Positions 50,707 to 62,469 of a DNA stretch of 64,000 nucleotides are shown here, piece after piece. The notes under the pieces are model-generated. The model saw only the letters and a list, made by a program, of their open reading frames with translations. It was not told where the DNA came from and did not search any database. Numbering within the stretch: the stretch's first letter is position 1; each line of letters opens with the position of its first letter. Origin of the DNA: Xestospongia muta. Lineage: Eukaryota; Porifera; Demospongiae; Haplosclerida; Petrosiidae. The stretch covers positions 1,697,594 to 1,761,593 of the forward strand of contig OY848919.1 in the NCBI GenBank assembly GCA_963693285.1. The letters are read 5' to 3'. Made by a program: the position numbers and the translations under genes.

Positions 50707-53016
50707 ATGAAACTTACTGTGTTCTTGATTGGTCTTCTTGTTTTATTCTTATCTGTCAATGGACAAGGTACATCTACTAGTAATAGGAATGTAGATAAAA
50801 TATACTATGTTAGGTAGTTACTGCCTCAGTTCAAATATTAGGAATGAACTGAGGTGAAGGTATTAAAGTTAGTTATCAGTCTTATTGTGGTAATATTTAA
50901 CTTTATAATTGAATTTGTTTGTTATAAAATGTGTACAAATCAATGTAAAAATTATGGAGCCCGACATAATTTAGAAAACTTTGTAGACTCTTGAAATCAG
51001 AAATCTCTGTTTGAAATTACAGAAAAGCCTGCTTATGTCCATGTGCTAGCTAGGCCTTTTGAAATCAGAATTTTGTATACACAACAAAAAATAGTGTTCA
51101 TTTTCTAGTAGTGAACACTGACAGATAGGTATCTGTTCATTTTTTGAAGAGCTCACAATCTGTCTTATGTCAGACCCTTCGTTTGTAATCTAATTTATTA
51201 ATATTAATTTCAGGTATTGGAGCACTTCGTCTAGTGAGGAACAATTACTATTCCACAATCCAAGCCTACACATCTGGTATAGTAGAGATCTACTATAGTA
51301 GTACTTGGGGTAATATCTGTGATGATAGTTATTTTGATTACAATGAAGCTAATGTGATATGTCATCAATTGGCATTTACTGGTGTCTCCAGTTATGGTAA
51401 TGCTGGAAGTACAACACTGTGAGTTTACTATTTAACATATTATTAGTGTATTAACATATTATTAGTTTGTTACCTTGTAGTCACATTAACAATGTCAACA
51501 GCACTTTAATATGTTATACTTACAGTTTATATATCCACCCTTTAAAGGTGTCAACAGTATAAACAATAACATATATAACACCTGCACTCTTGGTTTAGTC
51601 TGGCATTGCCGCCCCTTCATCTGGTGCTCTATATAGTCAGTTATCTGTGATTAACAGTTTTTTAGACTTAAGGAGACATGCCCATTATAAGCAAATACAA
51701 AAGACATAACATGATAACTTGAAAATTGTTGAAATTGTGTCGTTCATTAGACACACACAATCACTGAAATGATGTGGAAATATGAACAAAAATAATGGAT
51801 TATAGGAAAGTGGCACTGGACATAGTAAGAGGATGGACATTGACAATAATTAAAAATTTTAGGTGTGATTTAAAGGAAAGAGTAAACATTAACAATGTAG
51901 ATATTGTTACTAATCCTGTATTACTTGAAGATGTGGATTGTTCAACTAGTAACTACCTTGTACTCTTACAGTGTAGTTATAGTTATCAATACTCTTCCTA
52001 TTGTAATGATCACTCTCGTGATGCTTTTGTTGTTTGTTGTAAGTAATAATTATATTATTAAAGTAATTATTATAATTGTATGTATTTAGATACTACTAAG
52101 ATTTGGAATAGCAATCCCTATTCAGGACAAGTTCGTATAGTGGGTGGAGATTATTCTAATCGTGGTCGTCTTGAGGTCTATTGTAATGGACAATGGGGAA
52201 CAGTTTGTGATGATAGTTTTGGCTCAACTGATGCTACTGTTGCCTGTAGACAGTTGGGATATTCAGACTATTCTCGTTATGATTATACCTCAATTTAGTG
52301 AGTTATGTTTCTTCAAAAGAATTGAGTTCTATAGTATGTCATGAGTCTACAATAAAGCTCGCTTATATAATACAATGTTTAAAATTATGTGCTATTCTTT
52401 ATATAGTAATGGATTAAATTCTCAGCCAATTTGGTTGGACAATGTTCAATGTACTAGTTCATCTACTAGTTGTCTTGCTTATTGTGAGAGCTGTCCATCA
52501 TCTCAGTATCATGACTGTGGTCACATTGAAGATATATCTTTGGAATGTGGTTAGAAAATTGAGCAAATTATTGTGTTCTTCACTTTAAAAAAATTTGTCC
52601 GCAGAATTTTCTCTAACTCAGAGCAGCGGTCCACTTACTACACTTGAAACTTGTCGTTATGCTGACTCAAGTAAATTAAATCAGATTTAACCAATATATA
52701 GTTATATTATATTGGTTATATATGTAGTTGTATTGGTAGTTATATAGTTACATTGGATGTTTGCAGCAAAATTCTTTGATGCTGTTTTGATTGCTTATGT
52801 ATACCTGTGGAAATGACTGTCTACCAAATATTAGAACTAATAATGATTTTATTTTGTCTAACAATAAAGATAAACTTGTTTTATAGTTCTAACATTTGGC
52901 AAACAGTCAATTCCATAGGTAATTGAAACATTATCAAGAATTTTTTTGCATATAGTCAACGCAATATAACCATATAGTGATTAAATCAATAAGTACCAAT
53001 TAGTTTTACAGTGATA

Positions 53017-53067
<51 letters not shown>

Positions 53068-53854
53068 GGACAAATTAATAGTGCATATTTGTCTTGAAAA
53101 GTATAGAATAGCTCTGCAATATCCATAGACTAGTGGTATAAGTATACTACTTCTACTTTACACTAGATTCATAAGCTCTGTACACTAAAAATTTCAATGT
53201 TATTTAAACAAGTAATTTGTACTTTACATACGTGGGTGGATTACTTTGGAATATAGAATTTCTGTGAATTACTCTATAATTTGTTGATATGTAAACGTAC
53301 AATATACCAATAAAATATATAGTGAGTTATTCACAAGAATTCTATATTCCATAGTAATCCATCAATGTAATGTACAAAATACGTTTTTAAATGACATATT
53401 GATTTTTACAGTGTACTCGGGATCAGATAAAAGTATTTTTATATCTTTTTATATCTTAGGTGGTATTAGCAGCAGTCTTGGTGCAATTATAGAAGGAGTG
53501 ATGGCAGTTATAATAATGATATGTGTTCTTATTATTGCTATTCCATTGTGTATATGTCTTGGTGTGGGGATTGGAGCTAAATGTTGGAAAAGTATTTACA
53601 CTCCTCATTCTACTGCTGTAACAGGTTTACCAACAACCACTACTACCACTGCTGTTACTATGGACACCAATATGGATCATTCTGCTAGTAATATGCCTTT
53701 TCCTCCTCCTTATCCTGCCACAGAATATACTCAAAAAAATCCTCCTCCCTATCCTCTAGAACTATCAGGAGAATATCCTCCTCAACAACATGCTGATGAT
53801 CCTCCTGAGGGTTATCCAATTGCAACCAGCAACACCTCTCCATTATGCACCTGA
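50707..53854 (+). CDS. SRCR receptor gene 7: stalk exons missing and SRCR1 exon 3 rebuilt from intron
   Basis: Seven exons keep one frame of 417 residues: 50707-50767, 51214-51418, 51863-52038, 52090-52297, 52407-52549, 52605-52670, 53460-53854. The normal exon 3 acceptor and its first 12 or so bases are deleted. An upstream intronic acceptor (AAATTTTAG at 51862) is in the right phase and would add about 14 new residues ([15 protein letters not shown]), including a new Cys, before [10 protein letters not shown]. The older-looking acceptor at GTAG nearer the join would shift the frame. Stalk exons 7, 8 and 9 are not found, so exon 6 (one codon shorter than in other copies) should join exon 10 directly. 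The juxtamembrane run has lost its CCC (CICLGVG). The tail has two PPPY motifs and ends in another frame (TSNTSPLCT). Likely a stalkless receptor; exon 3 needs transcript proof. Confidence 0.7.
52802..52921. mobile_element. 120-bp fold-back element in intron 6 of SRCR gene 7
   Basis: TACCTGTGGAAATGACTGT and ACAGTCAATTCCATAGGTA are the outer arms; CCAAATATTAGAACTA and TAGTTCTAACATTTGG pair inside. Almost the whole element is palindromic. It lies where the stalk exons of other genes would be. Confidence 0.8.
53020..53065. repeat. (TA)n microsatellite
   Basis: A TA run of about 40 bp in the long intron of gene 7, between the two fold-back elements. Confidence 0.9.
53237..53367. mobile_element. 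Fold-back element in the stalk-region intron of SRCR gene 7
   Basis: Arms GTGGATTACTTTGGAATATAG and CTATATTCCATAGTAATCCA (in two parts). Same family as the stalk-intron elements, diverged, and now only about 90 bp before the last exon. Confidence 0.7.
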
Positions 53855-55001
53855 AGCATATACTCCTCAGCAGTACTACTCTATCTTCTGAAACAAGGAC
53901 TATATATAACAGCGATTTAGTTTAGCTTTTACAGCTAATCTGTATATCCTATAAACTAAGACCAATACTATGCTATTACCTATATTCTATGATCCAGTTA
54001 TTAATTAATGTATGCACAAACCACTGCTCAACATGATTAGAAAAGCTTGCTGCCATTATTCTTATATCTCATGAAAAATTAAATACACTCCCTTTTTATA
54101 GCAGCATATTATCTCTTGTTATCATCATGTGTAGCTCCTCCCTCCAACAAATATAGGCAGTTAATTTATAATAGTTCTTGGTGGGTATATATTCATATTC
54201 CTGATGAGTTATGGTATCCATGGATTATATGACACACATAATTATTGTGACATCCTGATTGTTTGTATATGCTCAATAATATTATAGACAGTACATTCAG
54301 ATACCAATTATTAGGCCATTATATTGTAAAGAAGAGTCCATGTATGAAACTGTCAACTAACCCATATGATGAGACTAAAAGGTTGATATCAGTGTGCTAT
54401 TATGATTACAGGACATGTATGGCAATTACATATCACTCGTTTTACTTAGGCCTTGTTTTTGTTGTAATACAATTCTATCACCTACTCATGATATATAGCA
54501 CACTATTTATTTAGTTTGTCTTTTAGGAAACTACATGTAGTATACAAACATCTGAACAAGTGGAGAAACTTTCGTTTGAAGTTATACATCTAATGTATCA
54601 AATCTGAACTGTTATATAATTTGATTATGTCAAAATTAGTTCTTCATTTTGATCCTACTTGTTTACTGAGAATTACAGGTGTCAGTTTCTACATAATTAT
54701 ATAAAGGGTCTTTGTTAAATTAGTATTCGACTGCCACCTCTTCTATTGAAGTAATGGAGAAATAGGTTACATACTTAAAGTCACTAATAGTGATCAGGCA
54801 AGCAAATCATGTATGCATACCTGATCAGTTTGTTTGGAATAATTTTAATGTTGATCATCATCACATGCAATTTGTATATTCATCCATTATTTGATTACTA
54901 AATAAACCATAAACTCAATGATAATAATATTCATTGACTAGTGTCAATTATTTTTATTTCAGTTTAGTCATCAGTCAGTCACATATTTTATAGCTGATAT
55001 A
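53855..55001. other. Spacer between SRCR genes 7 and 8
   Basis: Gene 7 3' flank resembling that of genes 2-4. From about 54746 a block of roughly 250 bp before the ATG is almost identical to 62803-63056 before gene 9 and unlike the upstream blocks of the other genes. Confidence 0.6.
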
Positions 55002-58000
55002 ATGAAACTTACTGTGGTCTTAGTTGGTCTTCTTGTTTTATTATCATCTGTCAATGGACAAGGTATGTTAATTGAAGAATACAGCACATTATATAGTTCT
55101 GTATGGATAAAATGAAGAGTTATGGAGTTAGTTATCAGTCATTTTACACTTATTCAAATGATTTAATTTGATGGCAAATTAATATTAATAGTATCTACTT
55201 TACTAATTTTAGGTAATGGAGCACTTCGTTTGGTGAGAAACAATTATTATTCCACAATCCAAGCCTATACTTCTGGTATAGTAGAGATCTACTATACTAG
55301 TACTTGGGGAAATATCTGTGATGATTATCTTTTTAGTTACAATGAAGCTAATGTGATATGTCATCAATTGGCATTTACTGGTGTCTCCAGTTATGGTAAT
55401 GCTGGAAATACAATGCTGTGAGTTTACCATTTAGCATATTGTTGTCTTTCAGTTCTATACTATTTTAATTTTGAGAACACTACATACTGTTCTAAATCAT
55501 TTAGTATATACAATAGCCATAGTTTACAAATCTGTATTTATGTCTAGATATGGAAATGACACTAATCCTGTATTACTTGAAGATGTGAATTGTTCAACTA
55601 GTAACTACCTTGTACTCTTACAGTGTAGTTATAATTATAGATACTCTTCCTATTGTAATGATGACTCTCGTGATGCTTTTGTTGTTTGTTGTAAGTAATA
55701 ATAATCATATTATTAAAATAATTATTTAAATTGTATTATATATTTAGACACAACCAAGATTTGGAATAGCAATCCCTATTCAGGACAAGTTCGAATAGTG
55801 GGTGGAGATTATTCCAATCGTGGTCGTCTTGAGGTCTATTGTAATGGACAGTGGGGAACAGTTTGTGATGATAGTTTTGGCTCAACTGATGCTACTGTTG
55901 CCTGTAGACAGTTGGGGTATTCAGACTATTCTCGTTATGATTATACCTCAATTTAGTGAGTTAATTTTCTTCAAAAGAACTATGAGTTTCTTTCTAGTAA
56001 AAAGTTATCATGTCAAACGTTTTAGTTACAAGTCTAGCTACAATAAAGCTAAAAATTATGTGTTATCTTCTATATAGTAATGGATTAAGTTCTCAGCCAA
56101 TTTGGTTGGATGATGTTCAATGTACTAGTTCAGTTACTAGTTGTCTTGGTTATTGTGAGAGCTGCCCATCATATGAGTATCATAATTGTGTTCATAGTGA
56201 AGATGTCTCATTGGAATGTGGTTTGTAATTAATGAAATGATCGTGTTCCTCTCTTTGACTTTTTTCCACAGAATTCTCTTTAGATCATACTAGTGGTCCA
56301 TATGCTAAACTTGATACCTGTCACTATGCTAACCCACCAAGTAATTTACTATTTAGATCACTAAATAGCATAATAATATTACTGCTACATCAGTTCATAC
56401 CTCATACTATTAATTCTTTTTAAAATAACGTTAAAGGACAGAGTACTTATATTGTATTTTTATTGTAAATAATATAATATGTTACTGTGTAGTACCAATA
56501 CTCCAACAAATTAAATATAGTGAGTAATTCACATAAATTTCAGATTCCATAATAATCAATTGGTTATTAAATTAACTGATTATATTCTCTCTCTTTCTAT
56601 ATATAGCAATTCCAACTACTACAAGTAAGTTAATTAGTTACTATATATAGACAATCTATAATTAATACATGTGGATCATTTTGTGAAGGAAGGAAGCAAT
56701 GTACATACTTACTATGCCTGACTTTTATGTGTAGGAGATTTTTAATGCTACTGGGACATTTCATATTTTAATGATATCCAAACCAGTCCATACAAGTCTA
56801 TCATTTGATATACAGTTTTTGGTGGTTGGTGAGGAAGTTTATAGAGATATACCACTATGGTTTGATATTACAGAATATCTCAATCCTCCAATCACCACCA
56901 AATGGTACATGAACTACAAATATCAGTTAGACCTCTTAGTTCACAGAGCCTTGTCATTATATATAGGTACATGCTGGATTTTTGTGAGACATGTCTAGCC
57001 AATTGATTGCATGAGTCTGCTTGACCTATACTGACAACAATGCAGGGATGACTACTCTAGTTTCTGTCACAATTGTTATATAGTTCTCAGTTATCATAAC
57101 TCGATTTTTGTGTCTGTATAAAAATTAAGATGGTTGGAATACATTTTTGATAAATTCAGACAAGTGACTTGATTTGAATAGCACTTTGTATCAACAGTAT
57201 CAAATAGCCAGTATTTCTCATTGCATAGATTTTCATTTTGAGGAAGCATCCAATCCTTGAAAAAATCCTACAAAAGATTAATTAAGCATGGAAGACAGAA
57301 AGCAATCACTGAAATAAATCTCAGATGAATTTTTAGCAGCATAATTTTACACCCATTGATGAAACTGGCTATATGGTATTATGCAAAACTCTGGTACTAG
57401 TTACATTATAATTGTCTTTTCTCTCTTTCAATATAGCCACTTCATTTAATATAAGTATGTTATTAAGTAGTAATTTTTGTTCATATATTAATTCAGCCTA
57501 TATGCATTAAATTCACAGAACAAGAACAATTATTACATAGATAATGTGCTTGTGGAGCATATGATGTTATCCTTATGTAACTATAGTGTAATTAAAAATG
57601 ATTTAGTAATATTTATAATTGTTCCAATTCTTCAAGATTATAAAAAAATAATTTAATAGTCTAATTTCAGTAAGTTTTGTTTTTATCTCTAGGTGGTAGC
57701 AGTAGCAGTCTTGGTGGTGTTATAGGAGGAGTGATAGCACTTATAGTGGTTCCATGTATTCTTATTATTACAATTCCATTGTGTATTTGTTGTTATCTGA
57801 ATGTGGGTATTGGTGCTGTATGTCGTAAAGGTATTTGCACACTTCGTTCTACAGTTGTAACAGGTTTACCTACAACCACTACTACCACTGATGTTACAAC
57901 TGACACCAATATATGTCATTCTACTGCTAACGCACCTTCCCCACATTCTCAACCTCCTGCTGTTCCTTATCCTGCTCATGGATATCCTCAACAAACTTAC

Positions 58001-58186
58001 CCTATCACAGGATATTCTCAAGAAAATCCTTCTCCCTATCCTCTGCAGTCACCTCGAGGATACCCACCTCAGCAATTTGCTGGGTGTCCTCCTGAGAGTT
58101 ATCCTCCTCAGCAATATGCTAACTATCCGTATGAGGGATATCCTCCTCAACAACCCCCTTATTCATCTGAAACATATCCACTTTAG
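55002..58186 (+). CDS. SRCR receptor gene 8: two SRCR domains, stalk exon 7 lost
   Basis: Nine exons, one frame, 452 residues: 55002-55062, 55213-55417, 55548-55690, 55748-55955, 56078-56220, 56272-56340, 56607-56624, 57437-57454, 57693-58186. The signal reads [15 protein letters not shown]. Exon 2 starts GNGALRLV; its patches are YYTSTWGN and CDDYLFSYN, and it ends GNTML, as in gene 9. SRCR2 has [17 protein letters not shown]. Exon 7 and the left arm of the fold-back element are deleted together. Exons 8 and 9 end in A rather than C or G, changing the junction residues to Thr and Ser. The exon 5 donor is GTTTGT instead of GTTAGT. The tail has a [15 protein letters not shown] ending and no PPPY. 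Intact by every criterion visible. Confidence 0.85.
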
Positions 58187-58250
58187 TAGTGCTAGTCTAT
58201 TTGCTCAAAAATTAGACATAATATAGTAGCTAGTTAGTGTTGCTTTATAA

Positions 58251-58254
<4 letters not shown>

Positions 58255-58290
<36 letters not shown>
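58255..58290. repeat. (TA)n microsatellite
   Basis: AT run in the 3' flank of gene 8. Confidence 0.85.
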
Positions 58291-58291
<1 letters not shown>

Positions 58292-58723
58292 TTATGCATT
58301 ATAAACTCTAAGCAAACTCACTAAATAAAATTTATAAGAGAGTTTGTGATAATTTTGTTTTAAATGTATGCAGTTTTTCTCTACTAATACCTGAAGATCT
58401 ATAATGAGCCATAGGCTTTGTAAATTAGTGTTTTATTAATATTCTTGGTCTATATTAAAAAGGTTTTAAGTTAATCTATATATCCTTTGTTAAAACAACA
58501 CAGTAGTTTTTAAGAATTTTGAGAATGGGATGTTAAAACAATTATTATATGATCCCTAGATAGTTCTATTGATGTTGTAGTTATAGAACTTCAGATAAAA
58601 ATGTAAAATGATCGCGTATGCCTTGCATCAGCACATTCTTTTTGTAACCCCGCCCATAATCGTCAATCAAAGTTAAGGAGAAGTGTTAATTCCTTTTCTA
58701 TCAAGATATATATTTTTTGAGTA

Positions 58724-59620
58724 ATGGCAAAAAAATGCGATATCTTTTACGGTATCTACTTTTTCCCAATTGTAGTGCTTTCATTTCTACCATTTGTCTT
58801 ATGCATACCATTTGGGTTCATATGGTGCTGGTATAAGTGTCCTGAAAGAAAATGCAGTAAGTGGATAATTTGTGTCCTAAAGTACTTCAAACCTTGGTAT
58901 ATGCATAATGCGATACGCTATATGTTTGGAAAAGTTTTAAAATCTGGACATGATGATTCTAAAGAAAATCCTCAGACAATTATCTTCAACAGTTATTACG
59001 TTCCAAATACCTTTGTTTATGGACTTGTCCTGCTAATAATTGAAGACTTCTCACTGTCACTTGCAATATTCTGGGAAAAGTTCTTGTTCAAATTATCATC
59101 GGGTTGTGATGCTTATACATCATCTTTTGATCTCTGTTGCTTTAATTGGTCTGATTTATCTGATATTAACTGTTTAGATGAGGTTCCTTTTTCTGATGTA
59201 TTGTGTTTAAGATTAGCTCTTGACTGGAGTGCATCTTTTAGTGCCACTGGAGGTTTTTTTGTAGTACTATCGTTTTTAATTGTTGTTATACCTTGGATTG
59301 TACTTAAAATTACTAAAGGTGATCAGGCAACCAGAAAATGTAAAATAACTGGAAAAATATTACGATATTTTTTAATTTTTATTGTGTTTAACATTTCTAT
59401 CATTAATTTTTTTGTTCAAATAATAATTAATCCTAACGTTCAATTCCAAATGGCAGAATTTTTTCAAGAGACAGGATTATTTTTTACTTTAATAGTAATA
59501 ATAGCAATACCATGGTGGAACTTCAAGAAAGTATTCAATGGAGTGTACATGTGTGATAATGACAATATGGAAACTAATATCAGTGTGAACAGTGATGAAT
59601 ATCAACTAATGACAACTTAA
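58724..59620 (+). CDS. Multi-pass membrane protein of unknown function, 298 residues, one exon
   Basis: An uninterrupted frame from MAKKCDIFYG to YQLMTT. By eye there are five hydrophobic segments: about 10-38, 92-116, 170-196, 208-235 and 244-264. Between the second and third lies a Cys-rich loop (GCDAY, CCFNW, INCLDEV, VLC), probably outside the cell or in the lumen. The basic segment ERKCSKW follows the first helix, and PWWNF closes the last. It shares DDSKENPQTI, FWEKF and LDWSA with the minus-strand copy at 6945-7789. An AATAAA lies at 59660-59665, 40 bp after the stop. I do not recognise the family. It lies between SRCR genes 8 and 9 on the same strand. Confidence 0.8.
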   Translation: MAKKCDIFYGIYFFPIVVLSFLPFVLCIPFGFIWCWYKCPERKCSKWIICVLKYFKPWYMHNAIRYMFGKVLKSGHDDSKENPQTIIFNSYYVPNTFVYGLVLLIIEDFSLSLAIFWEKFLFKLSSGCDAYTSSFDLCCFNWSDLSDINCLDEVPFSDVLCLRLALDWSASFSATGGFFVVLSFLIVVIPWIVLKITKGDQATRKCKITGKILRYFLIFIVFNISIINFFVQIIINPNVQFQMAEFFQETGLFFTLIVIIAIPWWNFKKVFNGVYMCDNDNMETNISVNSDEYQLMTT

Positions 59621-59659
59621 AAAGACCACTTGTTACAAATTTTGTATGTGTCAATCAAC

Positions 59660-59665
59660 AATAAA
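59660..59665 (+). terminator. Polyadenylation signal AATAAA
   Basis: Canonical hexamer 40 bp after the stop of the 58724-59620 gene. Confidence 0.5.
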
Positions 59666-59983
59666 AATAGGAAATTAATTTTGTTAAGCATGTGAAAATT
59701 ATAAGGTTATATTAGTTTTAATATTCATTAATAATATATTTTGTATGTAATTAGTTTCCTTTTCGAAAATTCTGTAACCTATAGATTTAATCATATAGTG
59801 TCATCATATATTGTCTAATAATTTTTTTGTGTACTTTAAAGTATTAGCATATTGTTATTGTATATAGATCCATTATAATTTTGGCATGTGCAAAATCTTA
59901 TTGTCATCTCTGTTTTATATAAATCTTCTATATTTTGGATTTTAATATTATGCTATATATTTGTATAGTAAATGTGGCAAGAC

Positions 59984-59994
<11 letters not shown>

Positions 59995-60046
<52 letters not shown>

Positions 60047-60056
60047 GTATGTATAA
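59995..60056. repeat. (TA)n followed by (TATG)n
   Basis: A long AT dinucleotide run that turns into several TATG units at its right end. A shorter relative lies near 60962-60998 in the duplicated copy. Confidence 0.9.
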
Positions 60057-60421
60057 TTACATCATGAGTACTAGTGCATGACTAAAACAGCCATGCTCTA
60101 TTAGTTCTGTAAACTAACCTATGAACTAATTTTTATAGTCAAGCCATATAAGGTAAGATCATGATTAAAGTTGATATAATTAATGTAGTATAATTAATGT
60201 AGCATAATTTAATGTAATAACTGCAGTATATAATTTTAACCAATAAAAAGAAGTATGACTTTTCATATCAGAGTATGGGAGCTCTATATACATTGAAGGA
60301 ATTATAAAGGTTATTTGTATGAATTTTTGAATATTACAACTTTTAAAAATTTTTATTATGTTTGTTATTTCTTTTTTAATATTTTTTTCAAGTATCACTT
60401 GATAATAACTTTCTAGTCAAT

Positions 60422-60592
60422 GTTGCAGAATTTTTTCAAGTGACAGGATTATTAGTAACTTTTGGAATGATAATAACAATACCATGGTGGAACTTCAAGA
60501 AAGTGATCAATGGACTGTACATGTGCAATAATGACAATACAGGATCTAATATCAGTGTGAGCAGTAATGAATATCAACTAATGACAAGTTAA
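60422..60592 (+). pseudogene. Truncated copy of the 3' end of the 58724 membrane gene
   Basis: Fifty-six codons match the C-terminus of the upstream gene (VAEFFQVTGLL, IPWWNFKKV, a Cys-Asn-rich piece, EYQLMTS) and end in a stop. The 3' flank (AAAAGACCACTTGTTACAAA) is also shared, so a DNA-level duplication of the gene's 3' end plus flank occurred, covering about 60400-61080. No 5' part or start is present. Confidence 0.85.
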
Positions 60593-61369
60593 AAAGACCA
60601 CTTGTTACAAATTTAGAACATTTTGTATGTGTCGATTAACAAGAAACATATGAAATTAGTTTATTGTACATGTCAATAACTATAACCTATATTAGTTTAT
60701 TGTTCAGTAAATATATATTTTGTATATAGTAAATTTTTTTCAAAAATTCTGTGACCTAGATTTAGTGTTATTATGCATTGTTTTGTGTTGTCTTATAATT
60801 TCATTCACTTTAAAGTATTAACATATTGTTATTGTATGTAATTCCTTTTGGTGTGAACAAAATATTAGTCTTCCCTGTTTTACATACATATTTCGACTTT
60901 TGGACCTTGATGTATGCTGTATATATATACATGTACTAAATGTGACAAGACTATATATAACCATATATATTATGTATATATAAATATATATATATATATC
61001 ATGATTGCATCATGAGTGCACAACTAAAACCACTATACTACATTAGTTATGTCAACTAACTTATAACTTTAATCATTACAAGATGAAAGATGCTTTTGTT
61101 TTTATGGTCAAGTCATATAAGATAAGATTATGATTAAAGTTTAGGATAGTTGATATAGCTAATGTATAGTATAATGTAATGTAATATATGTAGTAAAGAA
61201 ATATAAGCATCTATTAGTTTCACATCACAGTATGGGAGCTAAATATATATGCACTGTTAATTCGATTGGTTGATTTAACTAATAGATGATTATACAACAA
61301 GTTGCATGTGGCAAACCTATTTTGATTAAAAAAAGTAAGATTATTCTCTTTTATTACTATTATTGTATT

Positions 61370-61990
61370 ACTGCTTACATATCTACATAAACATTCAATT
61401 TCATTATACATTAGCAATCAAAACAGCATCATGTTTACTTTTGATCAAATTAAGTTTGATAACTATATTTTGGTTAAATAGATATAAAGAAGATACATAA
61501 GAGTAAAGAGATATGATTACTAAGGTTAAAGTCTCATGTGTTTATGCACACATAATATCTATATATGATAGTTTTTAAACCAATGCATTTATACATAACT
61601 TCTCCTATACCATGCACAAGTTTTCTACTATAACTTCAAACTTTAGTCTTACCAAGAGTTGTATTTTCTGCTTTTTTTACTATGGGTTTCAAAATGTGAT
61701 GTGGCTATAACCTACTACTACTGCTATTACTACTACTTGTAGTGAACTATTCACTTGTATAGCACTGTATTCTTAACAATTGGGAAATCATGGTGGAATT
61801 TGTGTGAAGATAACATACACATCACTAGTAGTGGTGAATTGAGTACTTCCATAAACATTTTAGCATGTAGATATCTACTGTATATATTAATGATAGTTGC
61901 ATGATATCAGGTTTGTTGTACATTGATCCAATTATAAAGTTTATTCATGAATTATTTAAAGCAATGTGTTTGTCTTGTGTCATATATAAT
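61370..61990. repeat. Diverged duplicated block, copy 1 (pairs with about 62470-62790)
   Basis: AACATTCAATTTCATTATA with GCATCATGTTTACTTTTGATC, AACAATTGGGAAATCATGG and CTACTGTATATATTAA occur in the same order in both blocks, with different spacing. The AATCATGGTGGAATTTG piece may be a remote trace of the PWWNF codons of the membrane gene, but this is weak. Confidence 0.55.
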
Positions 61991-62469
61991 TACAGCTGAT
62001 TCACTATTTAATAAGTTAATAATTTGATAAAAATAACTCAGTCAGTTCATTTATAAATTTATATACTAACTCTCTGTAATCATATTGTGGTCTATTATGT
62101 TAGCAGTGACTTTCAGATAAAGTTAGAAACAATTATGATGTTCCACTCTTAGAGTTTGTCTGAGCATGCTAACCAAAAGAAACTAATCAAAGATGTATGT
62201 ATACACTCAACTAATCCAAAGTATACATTGCCCACTACTATAATGTATATATAAGGAATGTATACATGAAGTACCAAAAACAAAAGGAATATACTTTACT
62301 ACAGTATATTCCAACATAATTCAAAAATTACATCTTTTAAGTCTTCAGACAAATGGTATTATTATTATAAATATACTACTACCATAAATAACTCCAAATA
62401 TAGTCAAACAAGTCATATGTAACCTATACAAGATATACACCTACTAGATACTGTTTTTATTTCTAATGT

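Noticed and set aside
56771..56998. 75-codon frame in an intron of gene 8, with relatives in introns of genes 1, 5 and 6
   Set aside because: The intron block is shared, but the frame is not kept open or even on the same strand in the relatives.
13391..58186. One giant multi-SRCR gene instead of many genes
   Set aside because: Each copy has its own signal exon with a conserved 5' flank and its own last exon with a stop.
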